Part shown: positions 1 to 9,659 of the stretch, piece after piece
Layout of the letters: every line of letters starts with the position of its first letter
Numbering within the stretch: the first letter of the stretch is position 1
From: Streptomyces netropsis
Lineage (GTDB): Bacteria > Actinomycetota > Actinomycetes > Streptomycetales > Streptomycetaceae
Length of the DNA stretch: 64,000 bases
NCBI RefSeq assembly: GCF_014203545.1
Contig: NZ_JACHJG010000001.1
Location: forward strand, 930,001-994,000
Reading direction: 5' to 3'
Made by a program: the position numbers and the translations under genes
Notes under the pieces: model-generated
The model's database searches: none
Seen by the model: the letters and a program-made list of their open reading frames with translations, nothing else
What the model was told of the DNA's origin: nothing

Positions 1-48
1 TACGCCCAAGTCAACGCCCGGTTTACGATGACCCGCCCCGCCCTCTGA
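1..48 (+). CDS. C-terminal tail of an upstream gene (partial, unidentified)
   Basis: Frame 1 is open from the window edge to a TGA at 46-48 and encodes about 15 residues ending in RFTMTRPAL. It runs in the same direction as pyk, and a short GC hairpin follows at 52-65. Too little is present to name a family. It could also be a chance open frame, since only 15 codons are visible. Confidence 0.45.
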   Translation, partial: YAQVNARFTMTRPAL

Positions 49-51
49 CAC

Positions 52-65
52 CCCCCGCGCGGGGG
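52..65 (+). terminator. Short GC hairpin upstream of pyk
   Basis: A perfect inverted repeat, CCCCC-GCGC-GGGGG, follows the stop codon at 46-48. The stem is only 5 bp and has no T-run, so it is at best a weak terminator. It separates the upstream gene from the AT-richer stretch at 115-200, where the pyk promoter probably lies (TTGTCA near 122 and TTGTCT near 173 are possible -35 elements, but no convincing -10 was found). Confidence 0.3.
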
Positions 66-204
66 ACAGCCGGAACCGCCCCCGACGCTCATCGGAGCAC
101 CCCCGCGCACGTTTCACTAATTGTCAACAACCTTTCGCTAAAACGACGTTGGGCAGTTGCGGACGTCCAATTGTCTACCCGCCGGTAAGTCATAAGCTCG
201 TGCC

Positions 205-1629
205 ATGCGCCGAGCAAAAATCGTCTGCACACTGGGCCCCGCCACCGACTCGTACGAGCAGATCAAGGCACTCGTCGAAGCCGGCATGGACGTCGCCCGC
301 CTCAACCTCAGCCACGGCACCTACGCCGACCACGAGACGCGCTACGAGCGGGTACGCAAAGCCGCAGAGGAAACCGGCCGCAACGTCGGCGTCCTCGCCG
401 ACCTTCAAGGCCCGAAGATCCGCCTCGGCACCTTCCGCGAAGGCCCTGTACTCCTTGAACGCGGCGATGACTTCACCATCACCGTCGACGACGCCGAAGG
501 CGACCGCCACATCTGCAGCACCACCTACCCCGGCCTCGCCGCCGACGTCACCAAGGGCGAACGCATCCTCGTCGACGACGGCCGCGTCACCCTCGAAGTC
601 ACCGAAGTCGACGGCCCCCGCGTCAGGACCATCGTCATCGAAGGCGGCATGGTCTCCGACCACAAGGGCCTCAACCTCCCCGGCGTCGCCGTCTCCGTCC
701 CCGCCCTCTCCGACAAGGACGTCCACGACCTCCGCTGGGCCATCAGGACGGGCGCCGACATCATCGCCCTCTCCTTCGTACGCAGCGCCCACGACATCGA
801 GGACGTCCACCGCGTCATGGACGAGGAAGGCTGCCGCCTCCCCGTCATCGCGAAGATCGAAAAGCCGCAGGCCGTCGCCAACCTCGACGCCATCGTCGCC
901 GCCTTCGACGGCATCATGGTCGCCCGCGGCGACCTGGGCGTGGAGATGCCCCTCGAAACCGTGCCCATCGTCCAGAAGCGCGCCATCAAGCTGGCCAAGC
1001 GCAACGCCAAGCCGGTCATCGTCGCGACGCAGATGCTCGACTCCATGATCGACGCGTCCCGCCCCACACGTGCGGAGGCCTCCGACGTCGCCAACGCCGT
1101 CATCGACGGCACGGACGCGGTCATGCTTTCGGGTGAGACCAGCATCGGCAAATACCCGGTCGAGACCGTGAAGACCATGGGCCGCATCGTGCGGGCGGCC
1201 GAGGAGGACGTCCTCGCCAAGGGCCTGCCGCCCCTGACCGAACGCAGCAAGCCCCGCACCCAGGGCGGCTCGGTGGCCCGTGCGGCGGCCGAGATGGGCG
1301 ACTTCCTCGGCGCGAAGTTCCTGGTGGCCTTCACTCAATCCGGTGACACGGTCCGTCGGCTGTCCCGCTACCGCTCACCGATCCCGCTGCTGGCCTTCAC
1401 CCCGGAGCCGGCGACACGGTCGCAACTGAACCTGACGTGGGGCGTGGAGACCTTCCTCGGCCCGATGGTCCAGACGACGGACGAGATGGTCGACCAAGTC
1501 GACGAGTACCTGCTGCGGATCGGACGCTGCCGGAAGGGCGACATGGTCATCATCACGGCGGGATCGCCGCCCGGGGTGGCGGGAACGACGAACCTGGTGC
1601 GGGTGCACCACATCGGGGAAGAGGAGTAG
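205..1629 (+). CDS. pyk: Pyruvate kinase
   Basis: 474 aa, normal length for pyruvate kinase, which converts phosphoenolpyruvate and ADP to pyruvate and ATP in the cytosol. The N-terminus carries the family signature KIVCTLGPAT and ARLNLSHG (residues 5-36). The active-site region reads VIAKIEKPQA followed by MVARGDLGVEMP near residues 235-250, and TRAEASDVANAV with DAVMLSGET follows. The C-terminal allosteric domain is complete. The start at ATG 205 fits the conserved N-terminus, although only a weak ribosome site (GGTAAG near 184) is visible. Its stop lies 1 nt from the convergent stop of the LAGLIDADG gene. Confidence 0.97.
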   Translation: MRRAKIVCTLGPATDSYEQIKALVEAGMDVARLNLSHGTYADHETRYERVRKAAEETGRNVGVLADLQGPKIRLGTFREGPVLLERGDDFTITVDDAEGDRHICSTTYPGLAADVTKGERILVDDGRVTLEVTEVDGPRVRTIVIEGGMVSDHKGLNLPGVAVSVPALSDKDVHDLRWAIRTGADIIALSFVRSAHDIEDVHRVMDEEGCRLPVIAKIEKPQAVANLDAIVAAFDGIMVARGDLGVEMPLETVPIVQKRAIKLAKRNAKPVIVATQMLDSMIDASRPTRAEASDVANAVIDGTDAVMLSGETSIGKYPVETVKTMGRIVRAAEEDVLAKGLPPLTERSKPRTQGGSVARAAAEMGDFLGAKFLVAFTQSGDTVRRLSRYRSPIPLLAFTPEPATRSQLNLTWGVETFLGPMVQTTDEMVDQVDEYLLRIGRCRKGDMVIITAGSPPGVAGTTNLVRVHHIGEEE

Positions 1630-1630
1630 C

Positions 1631-2416
1631 TCAGTACTTGGGCCCGATGTGGGCGTCCATGAGGGCGACGGAGTCCTTACGGGCGACGGAGATGTTGAAC
1701 GGGTCCTTGCCGCGCCGCGTCATCGTCCATTCGACGCCGACGATGTCGAGGGTGTCGGCATAGAGGCAGAGGATGTCCTCGGACTTGTTGGTGAAGAAGT
1801 ACCGCGGGTACTCGTAGCGCTTGCGCACGCCGCCGACGAGGCGGGTGGTCCAGTTGGTGATCCGGCAGCCGTCGGAGTGGATGAGCCCGCGTATGAACTC
1901 CCAGGGGTACTCGTCCACGATGGCTTCCTGCCAGGGTTCGAGGGCGATCAGCCGCTCGTGCTTCTTGCCGGGGCCGTGTTGGGGGAACAGGCACCACAGG
2001 TGCTTGGAGTAGATCTTCACGTTGTGGCAGCCCGTTCTGCGGACGCGGCAGACGGAGTTGTTCGGGAGGACCGCGCGCATGGCCTTCTCGCACTCGTCCA
2101 TGAGGCCTGGCCAGTCGTTGGCGCACGTGATCATCAGACTCGGCACTCTGTGCTCGGAGTACTGGATGATGTGTCCGTCACCCAGGTACAGGCCCAGGAG
2201 GTAGGAGTACGCGGACTTGTCGAGCTCGCCATCGCAACGCGGGCACTCGGTGACGTGAGCTCCTGGGCATTCCCCGCGCTTCGCCCGGTCCATGTGTAAC
2301 CAGTAGCCGACCGTGCCGAGGGGGACGTCCAGGGCGCGGGCGACGTCCGCGTTCTTGGAGCCGTTGCGGAGGAGAGTGAGGGCTTTCTGGCGCACCTCGG
2401 AGCCGTGCATCTTCAT
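1631..2416 (-). CDS. Free-standing HTH / LAGLIDADG endonuclease-like protein
   Basis: 261 aa. Residues 7-42 form a helix-turn-helix (NADVARALDVPLGTVGYWL). A Cys cluster at C50, C58 and C61 suggests a zinc ribbon. Two LAGLIDADG-type helices follow: YLLGLYLGDGH at 73-82 and FIRGLIHSDGC at 174-184, each ending in the Gly-Asp/Ser-Asp-Gly turn, with candidate catalytic acids D80 and D182. Two motifs in one chain fit a monomeric endonuclease fold or a derived DNA-binding regulator. ATG 2416 is chosen because AGGGTGA lies 4 nt upstream; an in-frame GTG at 2434 adds six residues. No intron or intein surrounds it, and its third codon positions look less GC-rich than those of its neighbours. Product activity is inferred from the motifs only. 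Confidence 0.8.
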   Translation of the reverse strand: MKMHGSEVRQKALTLLRNGSKNADVARALDVPLGTVGYWLHMDRAKRGECPGAHVTECPRCDGELDKSAYSYLLGLYLGDGHIIQYSEHRVPSLMITCANDWPGLMDECEKAMRAVLPNNSVCRVRRTGCHNVKIYSKHLWCLFPQHGPGKKHERLIALEPWQEAIVDEYPWEFIRGLIHSDGCRITNWTTRLVGGVRKRYEYPRYFFTNKSEDILCLYADTLDIVGVEWTMTRRGKDPFNISVARKDSVALMDAHIGPKY

Positions 2417-2420
2417 GCCA

Positions 2421-2454
2421 TCACCCTGCGCCACGAACTGGATGCACAGGGTGA
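2421..2454 (-). promoter_or_regulatory. Inverted repeat covering the ribosome site of the LAGLIDADG gene
   Basis: TCACCCTG at 2421-2428 and CAGGGTGA at 2447-2454 form a perfect 8-bp inverted repeat. In the minus-strand mRNA the downstream arm contains the Shine-Dalgarno AGGGTGA that serves the ATG at 2416, so folding would block initiation there. The alternative GTG at 2434 lies in the loop. This is visible in the sequence; regulation is inferred. Confidence 0.45.
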
Positions 2455-2501
2455 AATGGATGCATCTTCACGAGAAGGTGAAGGTCCACTTTGGATCAGG
2501 G

Positions 2502-2584
2502 TGCCGGGTGCGGGATTCGAACCCGCAAGCCCTTTCAGGCAGAGGTGTTTGAGACCTCCGTGTATACCGTTCCACCAACCCGGC
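2502..2584 (-). tRNA. tRNA-Leu (anticodon CAA)
   Basis: On the minus strand the 83-nt cloverleaf starts GCCGGGT and ends ACCCGGC plus discriminator A, giving a 7-bp acceptor stem. The anticodon loop CTCAAAC gives anticodon CAA, which reads the Leu codon UUG. A long type II variable arm (GCCTGAAAGGGC) and a T-arm with TTCGAAT confirm tRNA-Leu. CCA is not encoded. The LAGLIDADG gene lies 86 nt downstream in the same direction. Confidence 0.96.
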
Positions 2585-2675
2585 GAGGTGTAGCGCGGAT
2601 AGCTTACCCTGTGGGGCTCGGCGAAGTCGCGCGGGTAGGCTCATGGGGCACCACCTGTCCTGAGCGAGGAGACCC

Positions 2676-3341
2676 GTGACCGCCGCCGAGCCCACGCCCG
2701 TCGACGACGAGCAGCCGCACACCCCTCCCCACACGACCCGTGTCGTCATCGCCGAGGACGAGGCCCTCATCCGTCTCGATCTCAAAGAGATGCTCGAAGA
2801 AGAGGGGTACTCCGTCGTCGGTGAGGCGGGTGACGGCGAGACCGCCGTGGCGCTGGCGCGGGAGCACAAGCCCGACCTGGTCATCCTCGATGTGAAGATG
2901 CCCGTCCTCGACGGGATCTCCGCCGCCGAGCGGATCGCCGCCGATTCCATCGCGCCCGTCCTGATGCTCACCGCCTTCTCGCAGCGCGAGCTCGTCGAGC
3001 GCGCCCGGGACGCCGGTGCCATGGCCTACCTCGTGAAGCCCTTCAGCAAGAGCGACGTCGTGCCCGCCATCGAGATGGCGGTCTCGCGGTTCACCGAGCT
3101 GAAGGCCCTGGAGCAGGAGGTCGCGGACCTCTCCCAGCGGCTGGAGACGCGCAAGCTCGTGGACCGGGCGAAGAGCGTGCTGCAGACGCAGTACGGGCTG
3201 ACCGAGCCCGCCGCGTTCCGCTGGATCCAGAAGACGTCGATGGACCGTCGGCTGTCGATGCAGCAGGTCGCCGAGGCGGTCATCGAGGACGCCCAGGAGA
3301 AGCAGAACAAGCAGGCCGCGCCCAAGGACTCCCAGGAGTAG
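2676..3341 (+). CDS. ANTAR-domain response regulator (PdtaR-like)
   Basis: 221 aa. Residues 22-140 are a receiver domain with the acidic pair E27/D28, the phospho-acceptor D72 in LVILDVKMP, the MLTA switch residue and the LVKPF lysine. Residues 150-210 form an ANTAR domain (RKLVDRAKSVLQ and AFRWIQKTSMDRR), which in related regulators binds dual-hairpin RNAs to prevent transcription termination. The start is GTG 2676 with AGGAG 4-9 nt upstream. No histidine kinase gene is adjacent, so its sensor would be encoded elsewhere. The closest known match is mycobacterial PdtaR; targets in this organism cannot be told from the window. Confidence 0.93.
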   Translation: MTAAEPTPVDDEQPHTPPHTTRVVIAEDEALIRLDLKEMLEEEGYSVVGEAGDGETAVALAREHKPDLVILDVKMPVLDGISAAERIAADSIAPVLMLTAFSQRELVERARDAGAMAYLVKPFSKSDVVPAIEMAVSRFTELKALEQEVADLSQRLETRKLVDRAKSVLQTQYGLTEPAAFRWIQKTSMDRRLSMQQVAEAVIEDAQEKQNKQAAPKDSQE

Positions 3342-3362
3342 CAGTCCCGCAGCGCTCGCGAA

Positions 3363-3390
3363 GGGCCCCGTCCGGCATCGGACGGGGCCC
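3363..3390. terminator. Bidirectional terminator between the ANTAR regulator and livF
   Basis: A perfect 12-bp inverted repeat (arms 3363-3374 and 3379-3390) with a GCAT loop is followed by TTCGTAT on the plus strand. It lies between the convergent stops at 3341 and 3397, so it can serve both genes. Confidence 0.85.
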
Positions 3391-3396
3391 TTCGTA

Positions 3397-4109
3397 TCAG
3401 TCCTCGCCCAGATAGGCCTTGCGTACGGACTCGTCGTGCAGCAGGTCGGCCCCCGTGCCCGAGAGGACGATCCTGCCGATCTCCATGACGTGGCCCTGGT
3501 CGGCGAGGGAGAGCGCGGCCTGGGCGTTCTGTTCGACGAGCAGGATGGTCGTGCCGGAGGCCTTGAGTTCGGTGATGGTCTGCATGATCTTCTGCATCAT
3601 GATCGGGGAGAGGCCCATGGAGGGCTCGTCGAGCATGAGCAGCTTGGGGCGGGACATCAGGGCGCGGCCCATGGCGAGCATTTGTTGTTCGCCGCCGGAG
3701 AGGGTTCCGGCGGCTTGTTTGGCCCGTTCGCCGAGGATGGGGAAGAGCTCGTAGGTGCGCTGGATGTCGTGGGTGATGGCGGCGGTGTCCTTGCGGAGGA
3801 ACGCTCCGAGCTGGAGGTTCTCGGCGATGGTGAGCCGGGGGAAGATGTGGCGGCCTTCGGGGGAGTGGGCGAGGCCGCGGGCGACGATCTGGTGGGCGGG
3901 GACTCCGGTGAGGGGGGTGCCGTCGAAGCGGATGGTGCCGGCGAGGGGTTTGAGGAGTCCGGAGAGGGTGCGCAGGGTGGTGGTTTTTCCGGCGCCGTTG
4001 GTGCCGATGAGGGTGACGACCTGGCCGGCTTCGACGGTGAAGGAGATGCCTTTGACGGCTTCGATCTTGCCGTAGGCGACGCGGAGGTCGTCGACTTCGA
4101 GGAGGGGGG

Positions 4110-4113
<4 letters not shown>
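3397..4113 (-). CDS. livF: Branched-chain amino-acid ABC transporter ATPase LivF
   Basis: 238 aa, typical for LivF, one of the two cytosolic ATPases that power import of leucine, isoleucine, valine and related substrates. It shows Walker A (GTNGAGKTT, about 37-45), the signature LSGGEQQMLAMGRAL, Walker B (LLMLDEPSMGLSP) and the H-loop region (ILLVEQNAQ). Its ATG overlaps the livG stop by 4 nt (ATGA), so the two are translationally coupled. It is the last gene of the livKHMGF operon and is followed by the strong hairpin at 3363-3390. Confidence 0.95.
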
Positions 4114-5005
<892 letters not shown>

Positions 5006-5009
<4 letters not shown>

Positions 5010-6829
5010 GCCTCCGCCTTGGTGACGCCGACTGCCCCTTCGGGGAGGCGTGGTTCGGGTACGGCGAGTTGGTCGGTCTCGTGGAATTCGAGCTGTTTCC
5101 GGCGGTCGGCGACCATGCCTTCGGGGCGGAAGCGCATGAGGAGGACGAGTGCGAGGCCGAAGAGCAGGAGTTGGTAGTCCTGCATGAATTCCATTTTGTT
5201 CGGGATGAGGTAGAGGAGTGCGGCGCCGATGACGGGGCCGCTGATGGTGCCCATGCCGCCGAGGATGACGGCGGCGAGGAGGAAGGCGGAGTTGGGGGGT
5301 ACGGTCCCGGCGAATTGGTAGCTGTCGGGGGTGGTCGTGGTGATGACGTGGGCCTGGACGGTGCCGGCGAGTCCGGCGAGTGCGGCGCCGAGGGCGAAGG
5401 CGAGGAGTTTGAGCCGGAAGGCGTTGATGCCCATGGCGGTGGCGGCGGTTTCGTCTTCGCGGATGGCGACCCAGGCGCGGCCGATGCGGGATTCGGCGGC
5501 GCGGCGGAAGACGAGGACGACGACGGCGGTGGCGAGCAGCATCAGCAGGTAGTAGTTGCCGAAGCGGCCGATGGGGACGCCGAGGATGTCGTGGGTTTTG
5601 CCGAATTTGAAGCCGAGGATTTCGAGGTCGGGGATGTTGGGGATGCCCATGGAGCCGTTGGTGACGTCGGGGCCGGTGGTGCCGTTGAGGTTGAGCATGG
5701 TGATGCGGAAGATCTCGCCGAAGCCGAGGGTGACGATGGCGAGGTAGTCGCCGCGCAGGCGGAGGGTGGGGGCGCCGATGAGGACGCCGAAGACGAGGGA
5801 GGCGCCGATGCCGGTGAGGACGGCTGCCCAGAAGGGGAAGTGGACGCCGAGGGCGGATTCGGGGGAGCCGGAGACGAGGGCGGCCGCGTAGGCGCCGACG
5901 CCGAGGAAGGCGACGTATCCGAGGTCGAGGAGGCCGGCGAGGCCGACGACGACGTTGAGGCCGAGGGCGACGGTGGCGAAGATCAGGATGCTGGCGGCGA
6001 GGTTGGTGTAGGTGTCGTTGGTCTGGGTGAGGGGGAAGCAGGCGGCGGCGGTGAAGGCGGCGGCGAGTGCGATGTTGCGGTGTTTGGCGGTGAGGTGGCT
6101 GAGGCGGGTGGTGAGTCCGGCGCGGCCGAGGGCGGCGATGGTGAAGCAGGCGAGGATGAGGTAGCCGACGAAGAGTTCGCCGTATTCGGTGTCGATGCCG
6201 TAGGTGAAGGCGTAGAGGCCGGTGGCGAAGGCGGCGGCGATGATGAGGATTTCGGCCCAGGTGGGGAGTTCCTTGGGGCGGGGTGGTCGGTTTGTGGTGA
6301 GGGTGTGGCGGAAGCGGTTCCAGAGGGTGGGGGGTGTGGTGCCGCCGTGGTCGTCGTAGGGGCGGTCTGCGGGGAGGGCGAGGGCGCCGGCGAGGGTGAG
6401 GAGGGTGGCGAGCGCGGCGATGTGTCCGCCGGGTTCGAGGTTGGCGAGGCCGCCGAGTTGGTTGCTGATGGCGCCGAGGGTGTACCAGGTGGTGGCGAGG
6501 GTGCCGAGGGCGAGGAGGAGGGTGGGGGCGGTGGTTCCGGCGGGGGTGAGCCAGCGGAGGCCGCGGGGGCGGTAGGTGGTGAGGGCGTGGAGGAGGGTGA
6601 GGATGCCGCCGGTGAGGGTGATGGTCTGGAGTCCGCCGGGGTAGCCGGTGACGGTGAGGTTGCCGGGGAAGGCGGTGGTCCAGGTCCAGGCGAGGAAGGT
6701 GGAGAGGATGGTGAGTGCGGCGCCGGTGATGGTGGTGATGCGGGCGATGTTGGTGGGGAGGGGTATGAGTGAAGTGGCGTCCCGTGAAGGGGAGTCGGGG
6801 GTGGTGTTCTTGGCGGTCATGGGTATCAC
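5006..6829 (-). CDS. livM: Branched-chain amino-acid ABC transporter permease LivM
   Basis: 607 aa if started at GTG 6829, which overlaps the livH stop as GTGA; ATG 6820 (604 aa) is the alternative. The C-terminal 320 residues are a standard LivM permease, with VVGLAGLLDLGYVAFLGVGAYAAAL and the cytoplasmic loop GRAWVAIREDETAATAMGIN that contacts the ATPase. The N-terminal half adds several further hydrophobic segments, making the protein much longer than E. coli LivM (about 425 aa). Such extended LivM proteins are common in actinobacteria. It forms the membrane channel with LivH. Confidence 0.93.
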
Positions 6830-7755
6830 GCCCGATCCGCGACGCGTTCGCCGAGCAGGCCTTGGGGCCGTAGCAGCAGGACGAGGATGAGGAGGACGAA
6901 GGCCCAGACGTCCTTCCAGGAGCCGCCGCCGAACTGGGTCATGCCGGGGATCTCCTCGATGTAGCCGGTGGCGAGGGCTTCGGCGACGCCGAGGACGACT
7001 CCGCCGAGCATGGCGCCGTAGATGTTGCCGATGCCGCCGAGGACGGCCGCGGTGAAGGCTTTGAGGCCGGTGATGAAGCCCATGCGGAAGTCGATCTGGC
7101 CGTATTTGAGGCCGTGGGCGACGGCGGCGATCGCGGCGAAGGTCGCGCCGATGGCGAAGGCGATCACGATGATGCGGTCGGTGTTGATGCCCATGAGTTT
7201 GGCGGTGTCGGGGTCCTGTGCGGTGGCCTGCATGCCGCGGCCGGTGCGGGTCTTGGCGACGAACAGGCCGAGGGCGGTCATGCACAGGGGGGCGGCGACG
7301 AGGAGGAAGATCTCGCCGCGTTGGACGGTGGCGCCGAGGATGTCGATGGCGTCGCCTTGGAACTGGGGGAAGACGCGGGCCTTCTTGGCGTCGGGGTACC
7401 ACTTCCAGATGGCTTGCTGGAGGGCGATGGACAGGCCGATCGCGGTGATGAGGGGGGCCAGCCGGGGGGCGCCGCGCAGGGGTCGGTAGGCGAAGCGTTC
7501 GGCGGCGACGGCGATGGCGGTGGAGGCGACGATACCGCCGATGATCATGAGGGGGAGCGCCAGCAGCAGGCCGGTGCCGTCGGGGAGGACGAGGTAGGCG
7601 GTCAGTGCGCCGAAGCCGCCGACCATGAAGATCTCGCCGTGGGCGAAGTTGATGAGCTGGACGATGCCGTAGACCATCGTGTAGCCGATCGCGATGAGTC
7701 CGTACATCGCGCCGAGGATGAGTCCGTTGGCCAGCTGTTGCGGCAGTTCGTGCAC
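6826..7755 (-). CDS. livH: Branched-chain amino-acid ABC transporter permease LivH
   Basis: 309 aa. LivH family signatures are clear: LANGLILGAMYGLIAIGYTMVYGIVQLINFAHGE at the N-terminus and the EAA-like loop GRGMQATAQDPDTAKLMGIN. GTG 7755 is chosen because GGAGG stands 7 nt upstream and the family N-terminus begins there. The frame is open further upstream to 7839, but those residues are not LivH-like. It sits between livK and livM and is separated from livK by a 123-nt spacer that holds a strong hairpin. Confidence 0.94.
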   Translation of the reverse strand: MHELPQQLANGLILGAMYGLIAIGYTMVYGIVQLINFAHGEIFMVGGFGALTAYLVLPDGTGLLLALPLMIIGGIVASTAIAVAAERFAYRPLRGAPRLAPLITAIGLSIALQQAIWKWYPDAKKARVFPQFQGDAIDILGATVQRGEIFLLVAAPLCMTALGLFVAKTRTGRGMQATAQDPDTAKLMGINTDRIIVIAFAIGATFAAIAAVAHGLKYGQIDFRMGFITGLKAFTAAVLGGIGNIYGAMLGGVVLGVAEALATGYIEEIPGMTQFGGGSWKDVWAFVLLILVLLLRPQGLLGERVADRA

Positions 7756-7800
7756 CGCCGGGCCTCCGTGGTGGGAGAAGGGGTACTGGGCCGGTCGACT

Positions 7801-7845
7801 CGGGCCGTGCGGGGTGCGGGTGGTGTCGTCGTCCCGCACGGCCCG
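7801..7845 (-). terminator. Attenuator-like hairpin between livK and livH
   Basis: Arms 7801-7813 and 7833-7845 are perfectly complementary over 13 bp with a 19-nt loop. The hairpin lies in the spacer downstream of the livK stop and upstream of the livH ribosome site. No U-run follows on the minus strand, so partial termination or mRNA 3'-end protection is more likely than full termination. This would let the binding protein outnumber the membrane parts. Confidence 0.6.
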
Positions 7846-7878
7846 GGCTGTCGATGGGTGGTGCCGGGTGGGGCGGGA

Positions 7879-9108
7879 TCAGCCCTTGTACTCCGCGCTG
7901 TGGCGGGATTTCCAGGTGGTTCCGTCGACCTGGTAGGCGGTGATCATGGTGTTGGTGGTGTCGCCGTACTTGTCGAAGGAGACGGGGCCGGAGACGCCGT
8001 CGAACTTGACCTTGTTGAGGGCTTCCACGACCTTGGCGCGGGCGTCGGTGGGCAGCTTGCCGTCGTTGTCGGTGACGGTGGCCTTGACGGCTTGGATGAT
8101 GGCCCAGGCGGCGTCGTAGGCGGTGCCGCCGTAGGCCTCGTAGGCGTCCTTGTAGCCGGCGGCCTTGTAGTCGGCGATGAACTTCTTGGCGGAGTCGAGT
8201 TGTTCGACGGGCTTGCCGACGGAGGTGGCGTAGTCGCGGTCGGCCTTCTTGTTGAGGTTGATGTAGTGGGGGCTGTAGAGGGCGTCGCCGCCGAGGGTGG
8301 GTGCCTTGACGCCGCCGTCCTTGAGTTGCTGGCTCAGCGGGGCGGCGGCGGGGTATTCGCCGCCGTAGAAGACGAGGTCGGGGTTGGTGCTCTTGGCCTT
8401 GGAGACGATGGCCTTGAAGTCGCGGTCCTCGGGGTTGACGTGTTCGGTGCCGACGACTTTTCCGCCGAGGGAGGTGAATTTGGCGGCGAAGGCGGCGGCG
8501 AGGCCGACGCCGTAGGTCTTCTGGTCGTCGATGACGTAGACCGTCTTGGCTTTGATCTTTTCGTAGGCGTACTGGCCGCCGAAGGCGCCTTGGACCTCGT
8601 CGGTGGTCGAGGTGCGGAAGTAGGTGGTGAATTGGCGCTTGCGGTTGTTCTGCTTCCAGTCCTTGCCCTGGGTGAGGTCGGGGGTGGTGTTGGCCGGGGA
8701 TATGAGGGCCATGTTGTTGGCCTGGGCGACCTGTTGCATGGACTGGGCGACGCTGGAGTTGAGCGGTCCGACGGTGGCCACGACGTTCTTGTCGCCGGTG
8801 AGTTTGGTGGCGTTCTGCTGACCGGAGGTGGGTTGGCCCTGGTCGTCGAGGGCCTTCATCTCGAAGGTGACGCCGGGGACTTCCTTGGCCTTGTTGGCGT
8901 TCTTGATGGCGAGTTCGGTGGAGTTCTTTATGCCTTGGCCGAGTGGGGAGAGGTCGCCGGTCAGTGGGGCGTCCACGCCGATCACCACGGTGGTGTTCTT
9001 GCTTCCGCCGGCGTCGCCCCCTTTGTCGTCGCGTGATCCGCAGGCGCTGAGGGTGAGGGCCCCGGTGGTGATCGCGGTGGTGAGGATGAGCAAGGAACGG
9101 TGTCGCAC
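7879..9108 (-). CDS. livK: Branched-chain amino-acid ABC transporter binding lipoprotein LivK
   Basis: 409 aa. GTG 9108 begins a lipoprotein signal: basic VRHRS, a hydrophobic core, then lipobox LSAC with the lipidated Cys at about residue 23. The mature part is a periplasmic-binding type I fold (VVIGVDAPLTGDLSPLGQGIKNS, and TTDEVQGAFGGQYAYEKI) typical of Leu/Ile/Val receptors. GGAAG lies 4-8 nt before the start. It captures extracellular amino acids at the membrane surface and hands them to LivHMGF. The frame remains open upstream to 9267, but that extension lacks any signal and is rejected. Confidence 0.94.
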   Translation of the reverse strand: MRHRSLLILTTAITTGALTLSACGSRDDKGGDAGGSKNTTVVIGVDAPLTGDLSPLGQGIKNSTELAIKNANKAKEVPGVTFEMKALDDQGQPTSGQQNATKLTGDKNVVATVGPLNSSVAQSMQQVAQANNMALISPANTTPDLTQGKDWKQNNRKRQFTTYFRTSTTDEVQGAFGGQYAYEKIKAKTVYVIDDQKTYGVGLAAAFAAKFTSLGGKVVGTEHVNPEDRDFKAIVSKAKSTNPDLVFYGGEYPAAAPLSQQLKDGGVKAPTLGGDALYSPHYINLNKKADRDYATSVGKPVEQLDSAKKFIADYKAAGYKDAYEAYGGTAYDAAWAIIQAVKATVTDNDGKLPTDARAKVVEALNKVKFDGVSGPVSFDKYGDTTNTMITAYQVDGTTWKSRHSAEYKG

Positions 9109-9273
9109 GGTGCTTCCTTTCCCTGGCGAGGCCCCCTCTGCTGAGGTGCCGTTCGCGTGCCGGGCGGCGTGGTGGAGGCGTGCCTGATGTGCGAAACCGC
9201 CCGGCGGGGTGGTAACTGGCCGTGACTCTAGGGGTGGGCGGCGATCTGGGGCAGAGGTGCTGGCCATGATGTG

Positions 9274-9302
9274 ACTGTCTTGTTATGACGAAGGTCACTC
9301 AA
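9274..9302 (-). promoter_or_regulatory. Candidate livK promoter
   Basis: On the minus strand TTGAGT (9302-9297) is followed after 17 nt by GACAGT (9279-9274). The -35 is good and the -10 imperfect. Transcription would begin near 9267, leaving a leader of about 160 nt before livK. Confidence 0.35.
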
Positions 9303-9401
9303 GGGTGTCCGTGTAGCGGAATTGACCGGATGATTGGGGTGTATCGGGTGATAACCGTTGTCCGGATATCGTGAAGGTGCAGTTCCGCTAAGGAGTCGGC
9401 G

Positions 9402-9659
9402 ATGCTTCGGCGGCCGATGCGGGAGGGGCGGGCGGCTGCGCGCGCGAAAGATCGTCGGCGGGCGGACCGGGCGGAGTGGATCTACGGACCACGCGGTGCG
9501 GGGATGTCACGCACCGTTACGGATCGCGGGGCCGGCCGTGTCGTGCGCACCCCCGCTGCGCGGTGGTGTCCTCAATCGCCGGACGGGCTTGGATGGGGCT
9601 GGGCTCAGCCAGTCCCAGCCCGCTGGGGGCACCTCCCGGCGGTAGCTGGGGGAGATTGA
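9402..9659 (+). CDS. Doubtful small arginine-rich ORF
   Basis: 85 codons from ATG 9402, with a good AAGGAG six nt upstream. The product is Arg/Ala/Gly-rich (MLRRPMREGRAAARAKDRRR and onward) and its last third reads through the palindromic repeat at 9546-9678, so the natural protein, if any, is ill-defined. No family is recognised. It may be a chance frame; the ribosome site is the only positive sign. Confidence 0.2.
   Translation: MLRRPMREGRAAARAKDRRRADRAEWIYGPRGAGMSRTVTDRGAGRVVRTPAARWCPQSPDGLGWGWAQPVPARWGHLPAVAGGD

Noticed and set aside
1631..2416. An intron or intein around the LAGLIDADG gene.
   Set aside because: pyk and tRNA-Leu are both complete and the protein has no splicing motifs, so it is free-standing.
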